From NCBI RefSeq assembly GCF_004798665.1, contig NZ_CP039292.1:3286001-3350000 (forward strand): a DNA stretch of 64,000 nt, written 5' to 3'. The position numbers and the translations under genes were made by a program. Below, in pieces: positions 1 through 8,163 of this stretch; the first letter of the stretch is position 1; every line of letters begins with the position of its first letter. Under the pieces are notes generated by a model. The model saw only the letters and a program-made list of their open reading frames with translations, ran no database searches and had not been told where the DNA came from. The DNA is from Actinomyces procaprae (lineage in GTDB: Bacteria > Actinomycetota > Actinomycetes > Actinomycetales > Actinomycetaceae).

Positions 1-200
1 TCGCCGGGCCGGTAGACGGACAGGTCGTCGAAGTCCTGCCCGTGGCCCACGAACACGGAGCGGTGCCGGCCGTCCAGCAGGCTGGTGGAGCGCCGCAGGG
101 TGGGCAGTGACAGGCGGCCGCGCACACGCGCCACCCGGGCGCCGGACCGCCGGCGGGCGGGGTTCGGCTCCTGCGTGGAGGCGGGGTCGGTGCGGTTCAT
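1..200 (-). CDS. DUF58 domain protein, N-terminal part (cut by window edge)
   Basis: The gene starts at an ATG at 200 and runs off the left edge, so only about 66 residues are visible. The visible part ends in a stretch reading LLDGRHRSVFVGHGQDFDD, the signature found near the start of DUF58 proteins, the usual partners of MoxR ATPases. It begins 14 bp after the stop of the MoxR gene on the same strand, so the two are almost certainly one operon. DUF58 proteins are thought to act in assembly or maturation of envelope complexes with MoxR; the exact substrate here is unknown. An in-frame GTG two codons upstream is an alternative start. Confidence 0.85.
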   Translation of the reverse strand, partial: MNRTDPASTQEPNPARRRSGARVARVRGRLSLPTLRRSTSLLDGRHRSVFVGHGQDFDDLSVYRPG

Positions 201-214
201 GGTCACGGCGCCGC

Positions 215-1465
215 TCAGGGGGTGGGGACGGAGGCGAAGATCGCGTCGATGATGGACTCCGGCGCGATGTCGTCGGCCAGGGCGTCGTAGGTGAGCACCA
301 GGCGGTGGCGCAGGGCCGCGTGGCGCAGCATGCGCACGTCGTCGGGAGTGACGTAGGTGCGGCCGGCCTGCAGGGCGACGGCCTGGGCGATCTTCATCAG
401 GGCGATGCCGCCGCGCGGGGAGGCGCCCACACGCACATGCCGCTCCAGGCCGGGCACGGGCCGGGGGCCGCCGCCGCGGGAGGTGTTGACCAGGGCGACG
501 ATGTAGTGCTTGATGACGGGGTCCACGTAGACGCGCTCGACCGCCCCGGCCAGCCACTCCACATCCTCGGTGGTGATGGGGCGGGTGCGGATGGGGTCCT
601 CGAAGGCGCCGGTGGAGATGCGGTCCAGGACGTCGGCCTCCTCCGCCGGCCTGGGGTAGGTGAGCACCTCCTTCATCAGGAAGCGGTCCATCTGCGCCTC
701 GGGCAGGACGTAGGTGCCCTCCTCCTCAATGGGGTTCTGGGTGGCCAGCACCATGAAGGGGTGCGGCAGGGGGTAGACCACGCCGCCGATGGAGGTCTGC
801 CGCTCCTGCATGGCCTCCAGCATCGCCGACTGGGTCTTGGCGCTGGAGCGGTTGATCTCATCCAGCAGCACGATGTTGGCGTGGACCGGGCCGAGCTGGG
901 TGGTCATCTCACCGGTGGCGTAGTTGAGGACCTGGGTGCCGACGATGTCATTGGGCATCAGGTCGGGGGTGCACTGGATGCGGTGGAAGGTGCCGGACAC
1001 GGCGGCCGCCAGGGTCTGGGCGGCGGTGGTCTTGGCCAGCCCGGGCACGGACTCCAGCAGGATGTGCCCGCCGGCGATCATGGTGGAGACCAGGGCCAGG
1101 CGCAGCTGCTCCTGGCCGACCACGCGCTGGGAGAAGATCTGGGTGACTCGCCCCAGCAGCTCCCCGGCCCGCTCGACGTCGGCGCGCGGGGAGGCGTTGG
1201 AGCGGGAGGTCCGCTCGGCCTCCCGCTCGAGCTCGGCGGATGAGGGCAGGGACTGGGTGCTCGGGTAGCCGCCGTCGGCCGGGGCGCCGGCGGGGGACGC
1301 GGCGCGGCGGGCACGGCGCCCGGAGCCGGGCCGGGCCTGCGCGGCCGCGGGGCTCGGAGGCACGGAGGGCGGCATCGCGCCCGGTGCCGATCCGGCGACG
1401 GGGGCGCCGGAGCCGGCCCCCGGCACGCTGGGGCCGGCACCTGACGGACCTGGCTGAATGGTCAT
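215..1465 (-). CDS. MoxR-family AAA+ ATPase
   Basis: This 416-residue protein is a MoxR-type AAA+ chaperone ATPase. A Pro/Ala-rich, probably disordered N-terminus of about 95 residues precedes the ATPase core. Walker A reads ESVPGLAKT near residues 138-146, Walker B is IVLLDEINR near 198-206, and ATQNPIEEEGTYVLPEAQ with MDRF is the MoxR sensor/arginine-finger region. I chose the ATG at 1465 because AGGAGAT lies just upstream; a reading frame continues 33 codons further without an RBS. It is followed by a DUF58 gene, the classic MoxR-DUF58 pairing. The substrate is not known; by family it would remodel or activate membrane-linked complexes. Confidence 0.93.
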   Translation of the reverse strand: MTIQPGPSGAGPSVPGAGSGAPVAGSAPGAMPPSVPPSPAAAQARPGSGRRARRAASPAGAPADGGYPSTQSLPSSAELEREAERTSRSNASPRADVERAGELLGRVTQIFSQRVVGQEQLRLALVSTMIAGGHILLESVPGLAKTTAAQTLAAAVSGTFHRIQCTPDLMPNDIVGTQVLNYATGEMTTQLGPVHANIVLLDEINRSSAKTQSAMLEAMQERQTSIGGVVYPLPHPFMVLATQNPIEEEGTYVLPEAQMDRFLMKEVLTYPRPAEEADVLDRISTGAFEDPIRTRPITTEDVEWLAGAVERVYVDPVIKHYIVALVNTSRGGGPRPVPGLERHVRVGASPRGGIALMKIAQAVALQAGRTYVTPDDVRMLRHAALRHRLVLTYDALADDIAPESIIDAIFASVPTP

Positions 1466-1572
1466 GGATCTCCTCTGGCACTGCGCTAGCCGCGCCGCCT
1501 TCTCAGGCGCCACCGCAAGAACGTTCGTCTCGGGGAGGCTACACGAGGCCCCTGCAGGTTTCACTGCACTGT

Positions 1573-1592
1573 GGCGGGAAGTACTGCCCGCC
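1573..1592 (-). terminator. Possible weak terminator after the DUF2993 gene
   Basis: GGCGGG and CCCGCC face each other across an 8-base loop, between the stop of the DUF2993 gene and the MoxR promoter region. There is no T-run, and the stem is only 6 bp, so this is a weak call. Confidence 0.3.
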
Positions 1593-1624
1593 CGCCCTCG
1601 CGGAAGCCGCGAACCAGGCGGCGC

Positions 1625-2551
1625 CTACCAGGCGGCGAGCTCGACGTCGGAGCCGATCAGGGTCAGCCGCATCCCGTCGCGGGCGACATATGCCTGGGAC
1701 AGCTCCAGTCCCGCGGGCAGCACCTCGGGGCCGATCTCGACCACGGAGGTATCAAGACCGAAGTAGGACAGGGCCGTACCGACGCCGAACAGGCCGTCGC
1801 CCGCATCGTCTGCACCGACGTCGATGTCATTACCCATCACGTTCACCCTCACCACTGACAGCTCCAGCCCGCCGGCATCGGTGACGACGGGCTCGAGGGT
1901 GAGGGAGGCCTCGACGCCGAGCACGGTGGTGGCGGCAACCATCCGCCCGGGCTCGGTGGTGGAGCCGTAGGCCTCGGGGGTGATCGTCAGGTCGGGGGCG
2001 TCGGGGACGGCCGCGGCCACGATCCGCTCCAGCTCCTCGAAGCCGACGGCGCCGGAGGCGTAGACGCCGCCGACCCGGTAGGGATCGGCGGTGCTCACGC
2101 CGGTGAGGTTCGCGGTCACATTCGTAAGCTCCAGCTCGGTCACCGCCGCCGGTCCGGATCCGGCCGCGTCGTCACCGCCGTCCGCGCCACCACCGGTCTC
2201 AACCACCAGGGTGTTGGCGCGGATGCTCAGCGTCTTCAGCTCGTGCCGCAGCAGCTGCGGCAGCACGGCCCCGTCGGTGGTGACGGCGGCGTCGTCGTCG
2301 AGCCCGGGCAGGGCCGCGCGCACGGTCTGCACGACCTGACCGCGCGCATAGTGCTCCGCGCCGCCCACACCGCCGGCGGCCAGGCACGCGAGCACCACCA
2401 GCGCCGCGAGCGCACGCCGCCACCGGCGCCGACGGCGCCCGGGACCGGCCTGCGCATCCGTGGCCTCCGGCTCGGGCTCGACGACGTCAGGGGACTCGTC
2501 CCGACCGGCACCGGCCGCCGCGTCGGGCGTGGAGGCGTGCCGGTCGGTCAC
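1625..2551 (-). CDS. DUF2993 / LmeA-like lipid-binding membrane protein
   Basis: The 308-residue protein has an acidic cytoplasmic N-terminus, a basic stretch (RRRRRWRR), then one transmembrane helix near residues 47-65, and a long extracytoplasmic domain. The layout and the motif pattern of the outer domain match the DUF2993 family, whose mycobacterial member LmeA binds phospholipid and affects mannan lipids. The GTG start overlaps the stop of the upstream FHA gene as GTGA, implying coupled translation. The assignment to DUF2993 rests on overall architecture, so the function is tentative; a generic membrane-anchored protein is the alternative. Confidence 0.7.
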   Translation of the reverse strand: MTDRHASTPDAAAGAGRDESPDVVEPEPEATDAQAGPGRRRRRWRRALAALVVLACLAAGGVGGAEHYARGQVVQTVRAALPGLDDDAAVTTDGAVLPQLLRHELKTLSIRANTLVVETGGGADGGDDAAGSGPAAVTELELTNVTANLTGVSTADPYRVGGVYASGAVGFEELERIVAAAVPDAPDLTITPEAYGSTTEPGRMVAATTVLGVEASLTLEPVVTDAGGLELSVVRVNVMGNDIDVGADDAGDGLFGVGTALSYFGLDTSVVEIGPEVLPAGLELSQAYVARDGMRLTLIGSDVELAAW

Positions 2552-3384
2552 TCAGTCTCCCCGGCCGCCCCGGCGCCGGACGGCGGTACGGGGGCGGTGT
2601 CGACCCGGGACTCGGTCTGCATCGCGGCGGCCCGGTTCGCCTCGTACTCCTCATCCAGCAGCGGCAGGTCCTCCGCGGTCACCATCAGGGTGGACACCGC
2701 ATGCTCCACCAGCGCCGCCCGCCGGTTGGAGGCGACGCCGCCGGAGCGCCCGCCGCGCAGCCCCCGCACCCCCACGCGGTCGAGCTTCTCGCAGACGTTG
2801 TCGAGCTTGCGGTTGAACTTGGTCAGCGACCAGCCCAGGCGCGCGGCGGCCGACGCCGAGGACGGGATCTCCGCAGAGCCGGTGCCGGCCCGCTTGAGCA
2901 CCGGCTCGGACAGGGCGAGGACCAGTAGCCGCTGGGAGCGGGTCATGGGGGTGGCGCCGATGGTGGTCTGCCCGCGGGACTCGCGCACCCCGTCGATGCC
3001 GGTGAAGCGGCCGGCCTCGGCGGTGATCAGGTCGATCTCGTAGGTGGTCGGCCCGGCGGAGAAGGTGAGGATCACGCGGGGGAACACCAGGGGCATGCTG
3101 GCCCCGGGGGCGAGCCGGGACTGGACCAGCCCGTCGCCGTCGGTCAGCGTGGCGGACAGGTGGGAGCCCTCGTTGGCGATCCACCACAGGCCGGAGTCGT
3201 GGCGCAGCACCAGGAAGCGGCGGTGCAGGTAGGGGTTGTCGTCGATGTCGAGGTCACCGCCGCGGCCGATCACGAAGACCTCGTCGGTGCCCACACGGTA
3301 GACCTCCCCGGAGAAGTCGAGGACGAGCTCATCGGGGCGGTCAGGGTCTACCTCGGGCAGGTCGGTCCAGGTCAAGTCGCTCAT
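2548..3384 (-). CDS. FHA-like domain protein with C-terminal winged-helix region
   Basis: This 278-residue protein has an N-terminal beta-rich segment carrying VIGRGGDLDIDDNPYLHRRF, which resembles an FHA phosphothreonine-binding fold (Gly-Arg and His-Arg positions), followed by MTRSQRLLVLALSEPVLKR and a helical segment ending near GVRGLRGG that resembles a winged-helix module. ATG at 3384 is preceded by GGGGGA. It sits downstream of a PP2C phosphatase and a second FHA protein and overlaps the next gene by 4 bp, so it probably reads phosphorylation signals in the same circuit. No Ser/Thr kinase is in the window. The winged-helix reading is less certain than the FHA reading. Confidence 0.7.
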   Translation of the reverse strand: MSDLTWTDLPEVDPDRPDELVLDFSGEVYRVGTDEVFVIGRGGDLDIDDNPYLHRRFLVLRHDSGLWWIANEGSHLSATLTDGDGLVQSRLAPGASMPLVFPRVILTFSAGPTTYEIDLITAEAGRFTGIDGVRESRGQTTIGATPMTRSQRLLVLALSEPVLKRAGTGSAEIPSSASAAARLGWSLTKFNRKLDNVCEKLDRVGVRGLRGGRSGGVASNRRAALVEHAVSTLMVTAEDLPLLDEEYEANRAAAMQTESRVDTAPVPPSGAGAAGETE

Positions 3385-3481
3385 TCGGTCCCCCACTTCC
3401 TCGTGCGCCTCGCTTGATTGCACGGTCCAGCCACATCGACTAACAGCAGCGTAACGGATACCGGCACCGTCCGCCCGCCGG

Positions 3482-4498
3482 TCACAGCGGCGGCTCCACG
3501 CGGAGGGTCACGCCGTCGCCGACGTCGAGCACGTCCCCGATCAGCAGCGGCGTGGGCAGGGCGGTCGCCAGGAGTACGGGAGGGATGCCCGCTCGCACCA
3601 GGACGGTGCCGTTGGCGGAGCCGAGGTCGCGGGCGAGCAGGCTCCAGCCCGCGACGCTGACCTCCAGGTGCGAGCGGGACACCAAGTGCGCGGGGCTGGG
3701 CACGGTGACCAGTTCGGCGGTGTCCGCATCGCCGCTACGGGGGCGGGGAGCCCGGCCGACCACGAGGTCGCCGCGCACCGGCACGGTCTGCCCCGTGGAG
3801 ATGGTCAGCACCGCCAGCACCGGACGCGGCACTGGGCGGATCTCGCCGGTCAGCGGGGCGGCGCAGGTCTGGCAGGCGAGCGCGTCGGGCGGATTGGGGT
3901 GCCCGGCGGCGCACATTGCGGCGGAGACCAGTGGCACCGGTGCATCCGGTGACAGGGGGGTGCCGGCATCGGCCAGGACCTGGGTGGCCCCCGGCCCGTC
4001 CTCCTGCTCGGGGGCGGGGGCGCTCTCCCCCGCCGCCGGGTCGTCGGCAGTGGCGGCTGACGGTGTCGTTGCGGCGGGAGGCGCCGTAGCGGCGGCGGGC
4101 CGCCCGGTGCGACGACGCCGTCGGCCGGAGCCGGGCAGGGGCTCGGGACCGCCCGGGGTCTCGGTCGGCGGCGGCGGGGCCGGCCCGACCGCATCCGGGG
4201 CCGCCGCCCCCGCGCCGGACTCGGACGGCAGGGGGGCGAAGTCCGGATCCACCCACACCCCCGTCTTGAGGAGTCCGCCGTCATCGGGGCGCTCCGCGGC
4301 ATCGGGGGCGGTGGCCACGGCATCGGGGGCCGGAGCGTCGGTGGGCGTGGCGGACGGGGACTCGGCGGACGGGACCGGCCCGCCCAGGGCGGCCAGCACC
4401 AGGTCCCGCACTCCTTCCGGCACCGGCGTGTACAGGACGGCCGTGCCGAACCTGCCGACAACCGGCTCGCCCGCGGCTTGTATCACGACGCCTCGCAT
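3482..4498 (-). CDS. FHA domain protein with zinc ribbon
   Basis: The 338-residue protein has three parts: a short N-terminal domain, a long Pro/Ala-rich linker, and a C-terminal half with a small zinc ribbon (CAAGHPN then CQTC near residues 193-213) and an FHA domain at about 235-335. The FHA signature residues are clear: LVVGRAP, SRSHLEV and DLGSANGT. FHA domains bind phosphothreonine peptides. The start overlaps the end of the PP2C phosphatase gene by 16 bp, so the two are cotranscribed and probably form a phospho-signalling pair. The zinc ribbon may mediate a protein contact; that is inference. Confidence 0.88.
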   Translation of the reverse strand: MRGVVIQAAGEPVVGRFGTAVLYTPVPEGVRDLVLAALGGPVPSAESPSATPTDAPAPDAVATAPDAAERPDDGGLLKTGVWVDPDFAPLPSESGAGAAAPDAVGPAPPPPTETPGGPEPLPGSGRRRRRTGRPAAATAPPAATTPSAATADDPAAGESAPAPEQEDGPGATQVLADAGTPLSPDAPVPLVSAAMCAAGHPNPPDALACQTCAAPLTGEIRPVPRPVLAVLTISTGQTVPVRGDLVVGRAPRPRSGDADTAELVTVPSPAHLVSRSHLEVSVAGWSLLARDLGSANGTVLVRAGIPPVLLATALPTPLLIGDVLDVGDGVTLRVEPPL

Positions 4499-5391
4499 TC
4501 CGGAAGGTCGACCACGAGCGCGGTGACATTGTCATGACCTCCGGCCTCCAGCGCGGCGGCGACCGCCATCTCCGCGGTGCGCTGCGCCCCCATGCCCGAA
4601 CCGAGCACGGTGGCCAGCTCGCCGTCGTCGAGCTCATCGCTCAGGCCGTCCGAGCACACCAGGATGCGGTCGCCGGCGCGCGCGGGCACCAGCCGGATCT
4701 CGGGGTAGGCGGCCTGGTCCAGGCCGGCGCCCAGCGCCCGGGTGACCACGTTGCGTCGCGAGTCCCGGTGGGCCTGGGCGCGCGTCAGCCAGCCGGCGTC
4801 GACCAGGTCCTGCACCTGGGAGTGGTCGTGGGAGAGCTGGGTCAGCAGGTCCTCTCGCAGCAGGTAGACGCGGGAGTCACCGATGTTGAGCACGATCCAG
4901 GTGCGCCCCTCCGGGAGGTCGGCCAGCACGGCGCCGGCAATGGTGGCGCCGGGCGGGTTGGTGGCCTGGGAGGGGAGCGCGGACACCGCTTCACCGGCGG
5001 CGACGACTGCGTCGACCACCTGCGCCTGGTTGACGACACGGCTGCCCGCCAGCGGCACCAGGGCGCTCAGGGCCGCCCTGGCGGCGGCGCGCCCGGAGGC
5101 GTGGCCGCCCATTCCGTCCACCACGATGAAAGCGGGGGCCAGAGCCAGGTAGCCGTCCTCGTTGACGCGGCGGAAGCGGCCGATGTCAGTCGCCGCACCC
5201 ACCACCGTTACCGCCTGCGGGGCGGGGTCGGCCGGGGACTGCGGCGCCGCCAGGGCGGCAACCGTCGGGACACCGGGGGCGGGGGCGCCGTCGCGCCGCT
5301 CGTGGTCGGGCCGCTCCCGGTCCTCACGGCCGGGGGCTGCGGCCCGGTCGGCCGGGTCGGATGCCTCGGCCGACTCGCTTTCCTCACTCAT
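4483..5391 (-). CDS. PP2C-family serine/threonine protein phosphatase
   Basis: The 302-residue protein carries the full set of PP2C metal-binding motifs in order: RVNEDGYL, FIVVDGMGGHASG, LNIGDSRVYL, LSHDHSQVQDLV, ILVCSDGLSDELDDGEL and GGHDNVTALVVD. It should remove phosphate from Ser/Thr-phosphorylated proteins with Mn or Mg. ATG at 5391 has AGGAGGCG upstream; the reading frame stays open much further but that part has no RBS and overlaps a plus-strand gene. An acidic, low-complexity N-terminus of about 60 residues precedes the domain. No transmembrane helix is visible, so it is probably cytoplasmic. It starts the PP2C-FHA-FHA-DUF2993 run. Confidence 0.95.
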   Translation of the reverse strand: MSEESESAEASDPADRAAAPGREDRERPDHERRDGAPAPGVPTVAALAAPQSPADPAPQAVTVVGAATDIGRFRRVNEDGYLALAPAFIVVDGMGGHASGRAAARAALSALVPLAGSRVVNQAQVVDAVVAAGEAVSALPSQATNPPGATIAGAVLADLPEGRTWIVLNIGDSRVYLLREDLLTQLSHDHSQVQDLVDAGWLTRAQAHRDSRRNVVTRALGAGLDQAAYPEIRLVPARAGDRILVCSDGLSDELDDGELATVLGSGMGAQRTAEMAVAAALEAGGHDNVTALVVDLPECEAS

Positions 5392-5553
5392 CAACGCCTC
5401 CTGGAAGTGTGGGGAGGGACATGCGTCGCTGCCCCGACGATACCGGCCGAGCCACCATATTGCGCTCTCAGGTAGGCTCATGCTTGTCGGCACCCACCGG
5501 CGGCCCGCGCAAACACACGCGGACCGGGCCCACGCAGTCACAAAGGATCCAGC

Positions 5554-6783
5554 ATGTCTCAGCCTCAGGACGACCTCGTCGCACGGGCGAGTGACCCCGA
5601 TGCGGAACTCAAGACCCTGCACGAGCTCGCCAACAACTACCCCGGCCTGCGCCCATACATCGCGGAGAACCCCCGCACCTATCCGGCGCTGCTGGAATGG
5701 CTCGCCGCCCTGGGGGACCCCGCCGTCGACGCCGCGCTCGCGCGCCGCAACGCCGCCGCGGCCACCCAGGCCCTGAGCACGGAGCAGGCCCGGGCGGCCG
5801 CCCAGGCGGCCGCGGCCGAGGCGGCGCCCGCGCAGGCCCCCACCGGCCAGCTGCCCCCGAGTGACCCGGCGGGCCTCACCCAGGCGCTCCCGCAGTCCGC
5901 CGTCCCCGGACCGGCCCGCCCGAGCACCCCCGAGCGGCGCCCGATCATGGAGGGACGCCAGGCCGCCACCGGCGCGGCCGCCCCCACCGCCGCCTACCCC
6001 TACCAGCAGCCCCAGCCCACGCAGCAGGCCCCCTACCAGCAACAGGCCCCCTACCAGCAACAGGCCCCCTACCAGGCGGCTCCGTACCAGGCGGCCCCGT
6101 ACCAGCAGGGCGCCCCCCAGGCCGTGGCCGCACAGCCGGCCGCGGGGAACCAGGGGGTCTTCGGCGTCGGCACCCCCGAGCCGGAGGAGCAGCACACCGC
6201 CAGCAACCGCTGGCTGTGGATCCTCGGCGCCGTCGCCCTGGTGCTGGTGGTCGCCCTGATCGTGTGGTACCTCAGCTCCGACCACGGCAACAGCACCTCC
6301 CGGAGTGCCGAGGACCCCGCCCAGGCGGCCGCCCCCCAGGTACCCGCCTCCGCCCCGGAGCAGGTGCCCTCGACGCCGTCGCCGACCCCGAGCCCGACGG
6401 CCTCCCAGAACCTGGTCGCCCCCGCGCCCGACGGCGCCCTCGAGATGAGCGCCTTCACCACCCCGTCGGGCAACATCAGCTGCGTGCTGGGCGATGACTC
6501 GGTCTCCTGCACCGTCAACGAGCACGACTTCGTGCCCACGGACGCCTCCTGCAACAACTCCAGCGAACGGGCCTTCACCGTGAGCGTGGGCACCAGCGGC
6601 CAGGCCGAGGGCAGCTGCGGGACCTCCTTCTCCTCGGCCGGCGCCTCGCTCAACTACGGCGCGTCGGCGAAGAACGACTCCTTCGCCTGCACCTCCAGCG
6701 AGTCCGGCATCGAGTGCTGGAGCCAACTCTCCGGAGACGGCTTCCGCCTGTCCCGGTCCCAGGTCGAACCCACCACCCGCTGA
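5554..6783 (+). CDS. Membrane-anchored protein with N-terminal LRV-like region and Pro/Gln-rich linker
   Basis: The 409-residue protein opens with a helical segment (residues about 3-70) resembling variant leucine-rich (LRV) repeats seen in actinobacterial hypothetical proteins. A low-complexity linker follows, with tandem PYQQQA/PYQAA units near residues 150-185. One transmembrane helix lies near 220-242 (WLWILGAVALVLVVALIVWY), and an outer domain of about 120 residues has several cysteines that could form disulfides. ATG follows AAAGGA. It is divergent from the PP2C operon over a 162-bp gap. By topology, the N-terminus is cytoplasmic and the Cys-rich domain is outside. The function is unknown. 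Confidence 0.8.
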   Translation: MSQPQDDLVARASDPDAELKTLHELANNYPGLRPYIAENPRTYPALLEWLAALGDPAVDAALARRNAAAATQALSTEQARAAAQAAAAEAAPAQAPTGQLPPSDPAGLTQALPQSAVPGPARPSTPERRPIMEGRQAATGAAAPTAAYPYQQPQPTQQAPYQQQAPYQQQAPYQAAPYQAAPYQQGAPQAVAAQPAAGNQGVFGVGTPEPEEQHTASNRWLWILGAVALVLVVALIVWYLSSDHGNSTSRSAEDPAQAAAPQVPASAPEQVPSTPSPTPSPTASQNLVAPAPDGALEMSAFTTPSGNISCVLGDDSVSCTVNEHDFVPTDASCNNSSERAFTVSVGTSGQAEGSCGTSFSSAGASLNYGASAKNDSFACTSSESGIECWSQLSGDGFRLSRSQVEPTTR

Positions 6784-6831
6784 ACCGCCGGCCCGCGCCG
6801 GCCGCCCCCCATCCGCACCGAACAGAACTCA

Positions 6832-8112
6832 ATGTCCTCCAGCTACAGCACGATCCTGCGCCAGCCGGGCGCCCTCGGCTTCTCCATCGCGGGCCTGATC
6901 GCCCGCTTCCCCATGTCCATGGTGGGCATCTCCACCATCCTGGCGATCCAGGAGCTGTACGGCAGCTACTCGGCGGCGGGGACCGTCTCGGCCGCGAACG
7001 TGGTCGCCGTGGCCGTCGGCGCCCCGGTGCTCGCCCGGCTCGTCGACGCCCACGGCCAGTCGCGCGTCATGCTGCCCGCGACCCTCGGCTCGGCAGCGGC
7101 ACTCATCGCCCTGGCGGCCGCCACGCAGCTGCGCGCCCCGCTGGTGGTGCTGCTGGTGCTGTCGGCACTGGCGGGCCTGCTCGCGGGGTCCTTCGGCTCC
7201 CTGGTGCGCTCCCGCTGGACCACGGTGCTGAGCACCCCGGAGCACATCCACACCGCCTTCTCCCTGGAGGCCGCCTTCGACGAGGTCGCCTTCATCATCG
7301 GCCCGGTGCTGGCCACCGTGCTGTGCACCTCCCCGGCGCTGCCCGCCACCAGCGGGTGGATCGCCGCCGTCACGCTGCAAGTCGGCGGCGGACTGTGGTT
7401 CTTCAGCCAGCGGGCCACGGAGCCGACGCCGCACCGACGGCGCCGCGAGGCGCCCAGGCGCCCAGAGGCCGCGCCGACGCAGGCGGCACCGGCTCCCGTG
7501 CTGCGCCAGGGCGCCGTCGTCGCCGTCATCGCCGTATTCCTGGCCTCCGGCGCAATGTTCGGCGCGAACGATGTCGCCGCCGTCGCCTTCGCCACCGAAC
7601 TGGGCATGAAGTCGGCCTCCGGTACGGTGCTGGCCGCCTGGGGGGTCGGGTCCTTCACGGCCGCGCTCATCTACGGCTCCCGCGCCTGGCACCGGCCGCT
7701 GTGGCAGCAGTTCCTGCTGGGCACGACGGCGCTGGCGGTGGGCGCCTCAACGCTCATGCTCGCCCCGAACCTGGTGGTACTCGCGGTGCTCATGACGCTG
7801 ACCGGCATGGCGATCGCCCCAACGGTCACCACCGGCAACTCGATCACCCAGGCGTCGGTGGCGCCGTCGCAGCTCACCGAGGGGCTGGCGTGGGTCGGCA
7901 CCGCCATGAACATCGGCGTCTCGCTGGGCTCCATGTTCGGTGGCCGTGCGATCGACGCCGCCGGCAGCCATGGCGGCTACCTGCTGGTCGCCGCCATGGG
8001 GTGGCTCGCCGTCATCATGTGCCTGTGCGGCCTGCGGGCAGTGCGGCGGGCCCGCCCGCACCGGAGCCTGCCAACGGGCGCGCAAACGGCGGACACGGCC
8101 ACCACGGCCTGA
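6832..8112 (+). CDS. MFS transporter
   Basis: The 426-residue protein is a polytopic membrane protein with about 12 predicted helices in two halves split by a charged, Arg/Pro-rich loop near residues 198-220. The pattern, including a conserved acidic/arginine loop between helices 2 and 3 (ARLVDAHGQSRVM), fits the major facilitator superfamily. The substrate cannot be read from sequence; the family includes drug and sugar efflux carriers. ATG at 6832 follows GAACAGAACTCA, a poor RBS. It lies 48 bp downstream of the LRV-like gene on the same strand and may be cotranscribed with it. Confidence 0.85.
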   Translation: MSSSYSTILRQPGALGFSIAGLIARFPMSMVGISTILAIQELYGSYSAAGTVSAANVVAVAVGAPVLARLVDAHGQSRVMLPATLGSAAALIALAAATQLRAPLVVLLVLSALAGLLAGSFGSLVRSRWTTVLSTPEHIHTAFSLEAAFDEVAFIIGPVLATVLCTSPALPATSGWIAAVTLQVGGGLWFFSQRATEPTPHRRRREAPRRPEAAPTQAAPAPVLRQGAVVAVIAVFLASGAMFGANDVAAVAFATELGMKSASGTVLAAWGVGSFTAALIYGSRAWHRPLWQQFLLGTTALAVGASTLMLAPNLVVLAVLMTLTGMAIAPTVTTGNSITQASVAPSQLTEGLAWVGTAMNIGVSLGSMFGGRAIDAAGSHGGYLLVAAMGWLAVIMCLCGLRAVRRARPHRSLPTGAQTADTATTA

Positions 8113-8150
8113 GCCGGGGCGCCGTCGCCACCGCCCTCCGTCACGCCCCA

Positions 8151-8156
8151 TAGACT
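8151..8156 (+). promoter_or_regulatory. -10 element (TAGACT), probable leaderless promoter of the GT87 gene
   Basis: TAGACT ends 7 bases before the GTG start at 8164, and no Shine-Dalgarno sequence is visible. This is the TANNNT-to-start spacing expected of a leaderless actinobacterial transcript. Confidence 0.6.
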
Positions 8157-8163
8157 GCCCGGC

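Noticed and set aside
5392..6726. Upstream extension of the PP2C frame
   Set aside because: It overlaps the well-supported plus-strand LRV-like gene and has no RBS; the ATG at 5391 has AGGAGGCG and gives the usual domain length.
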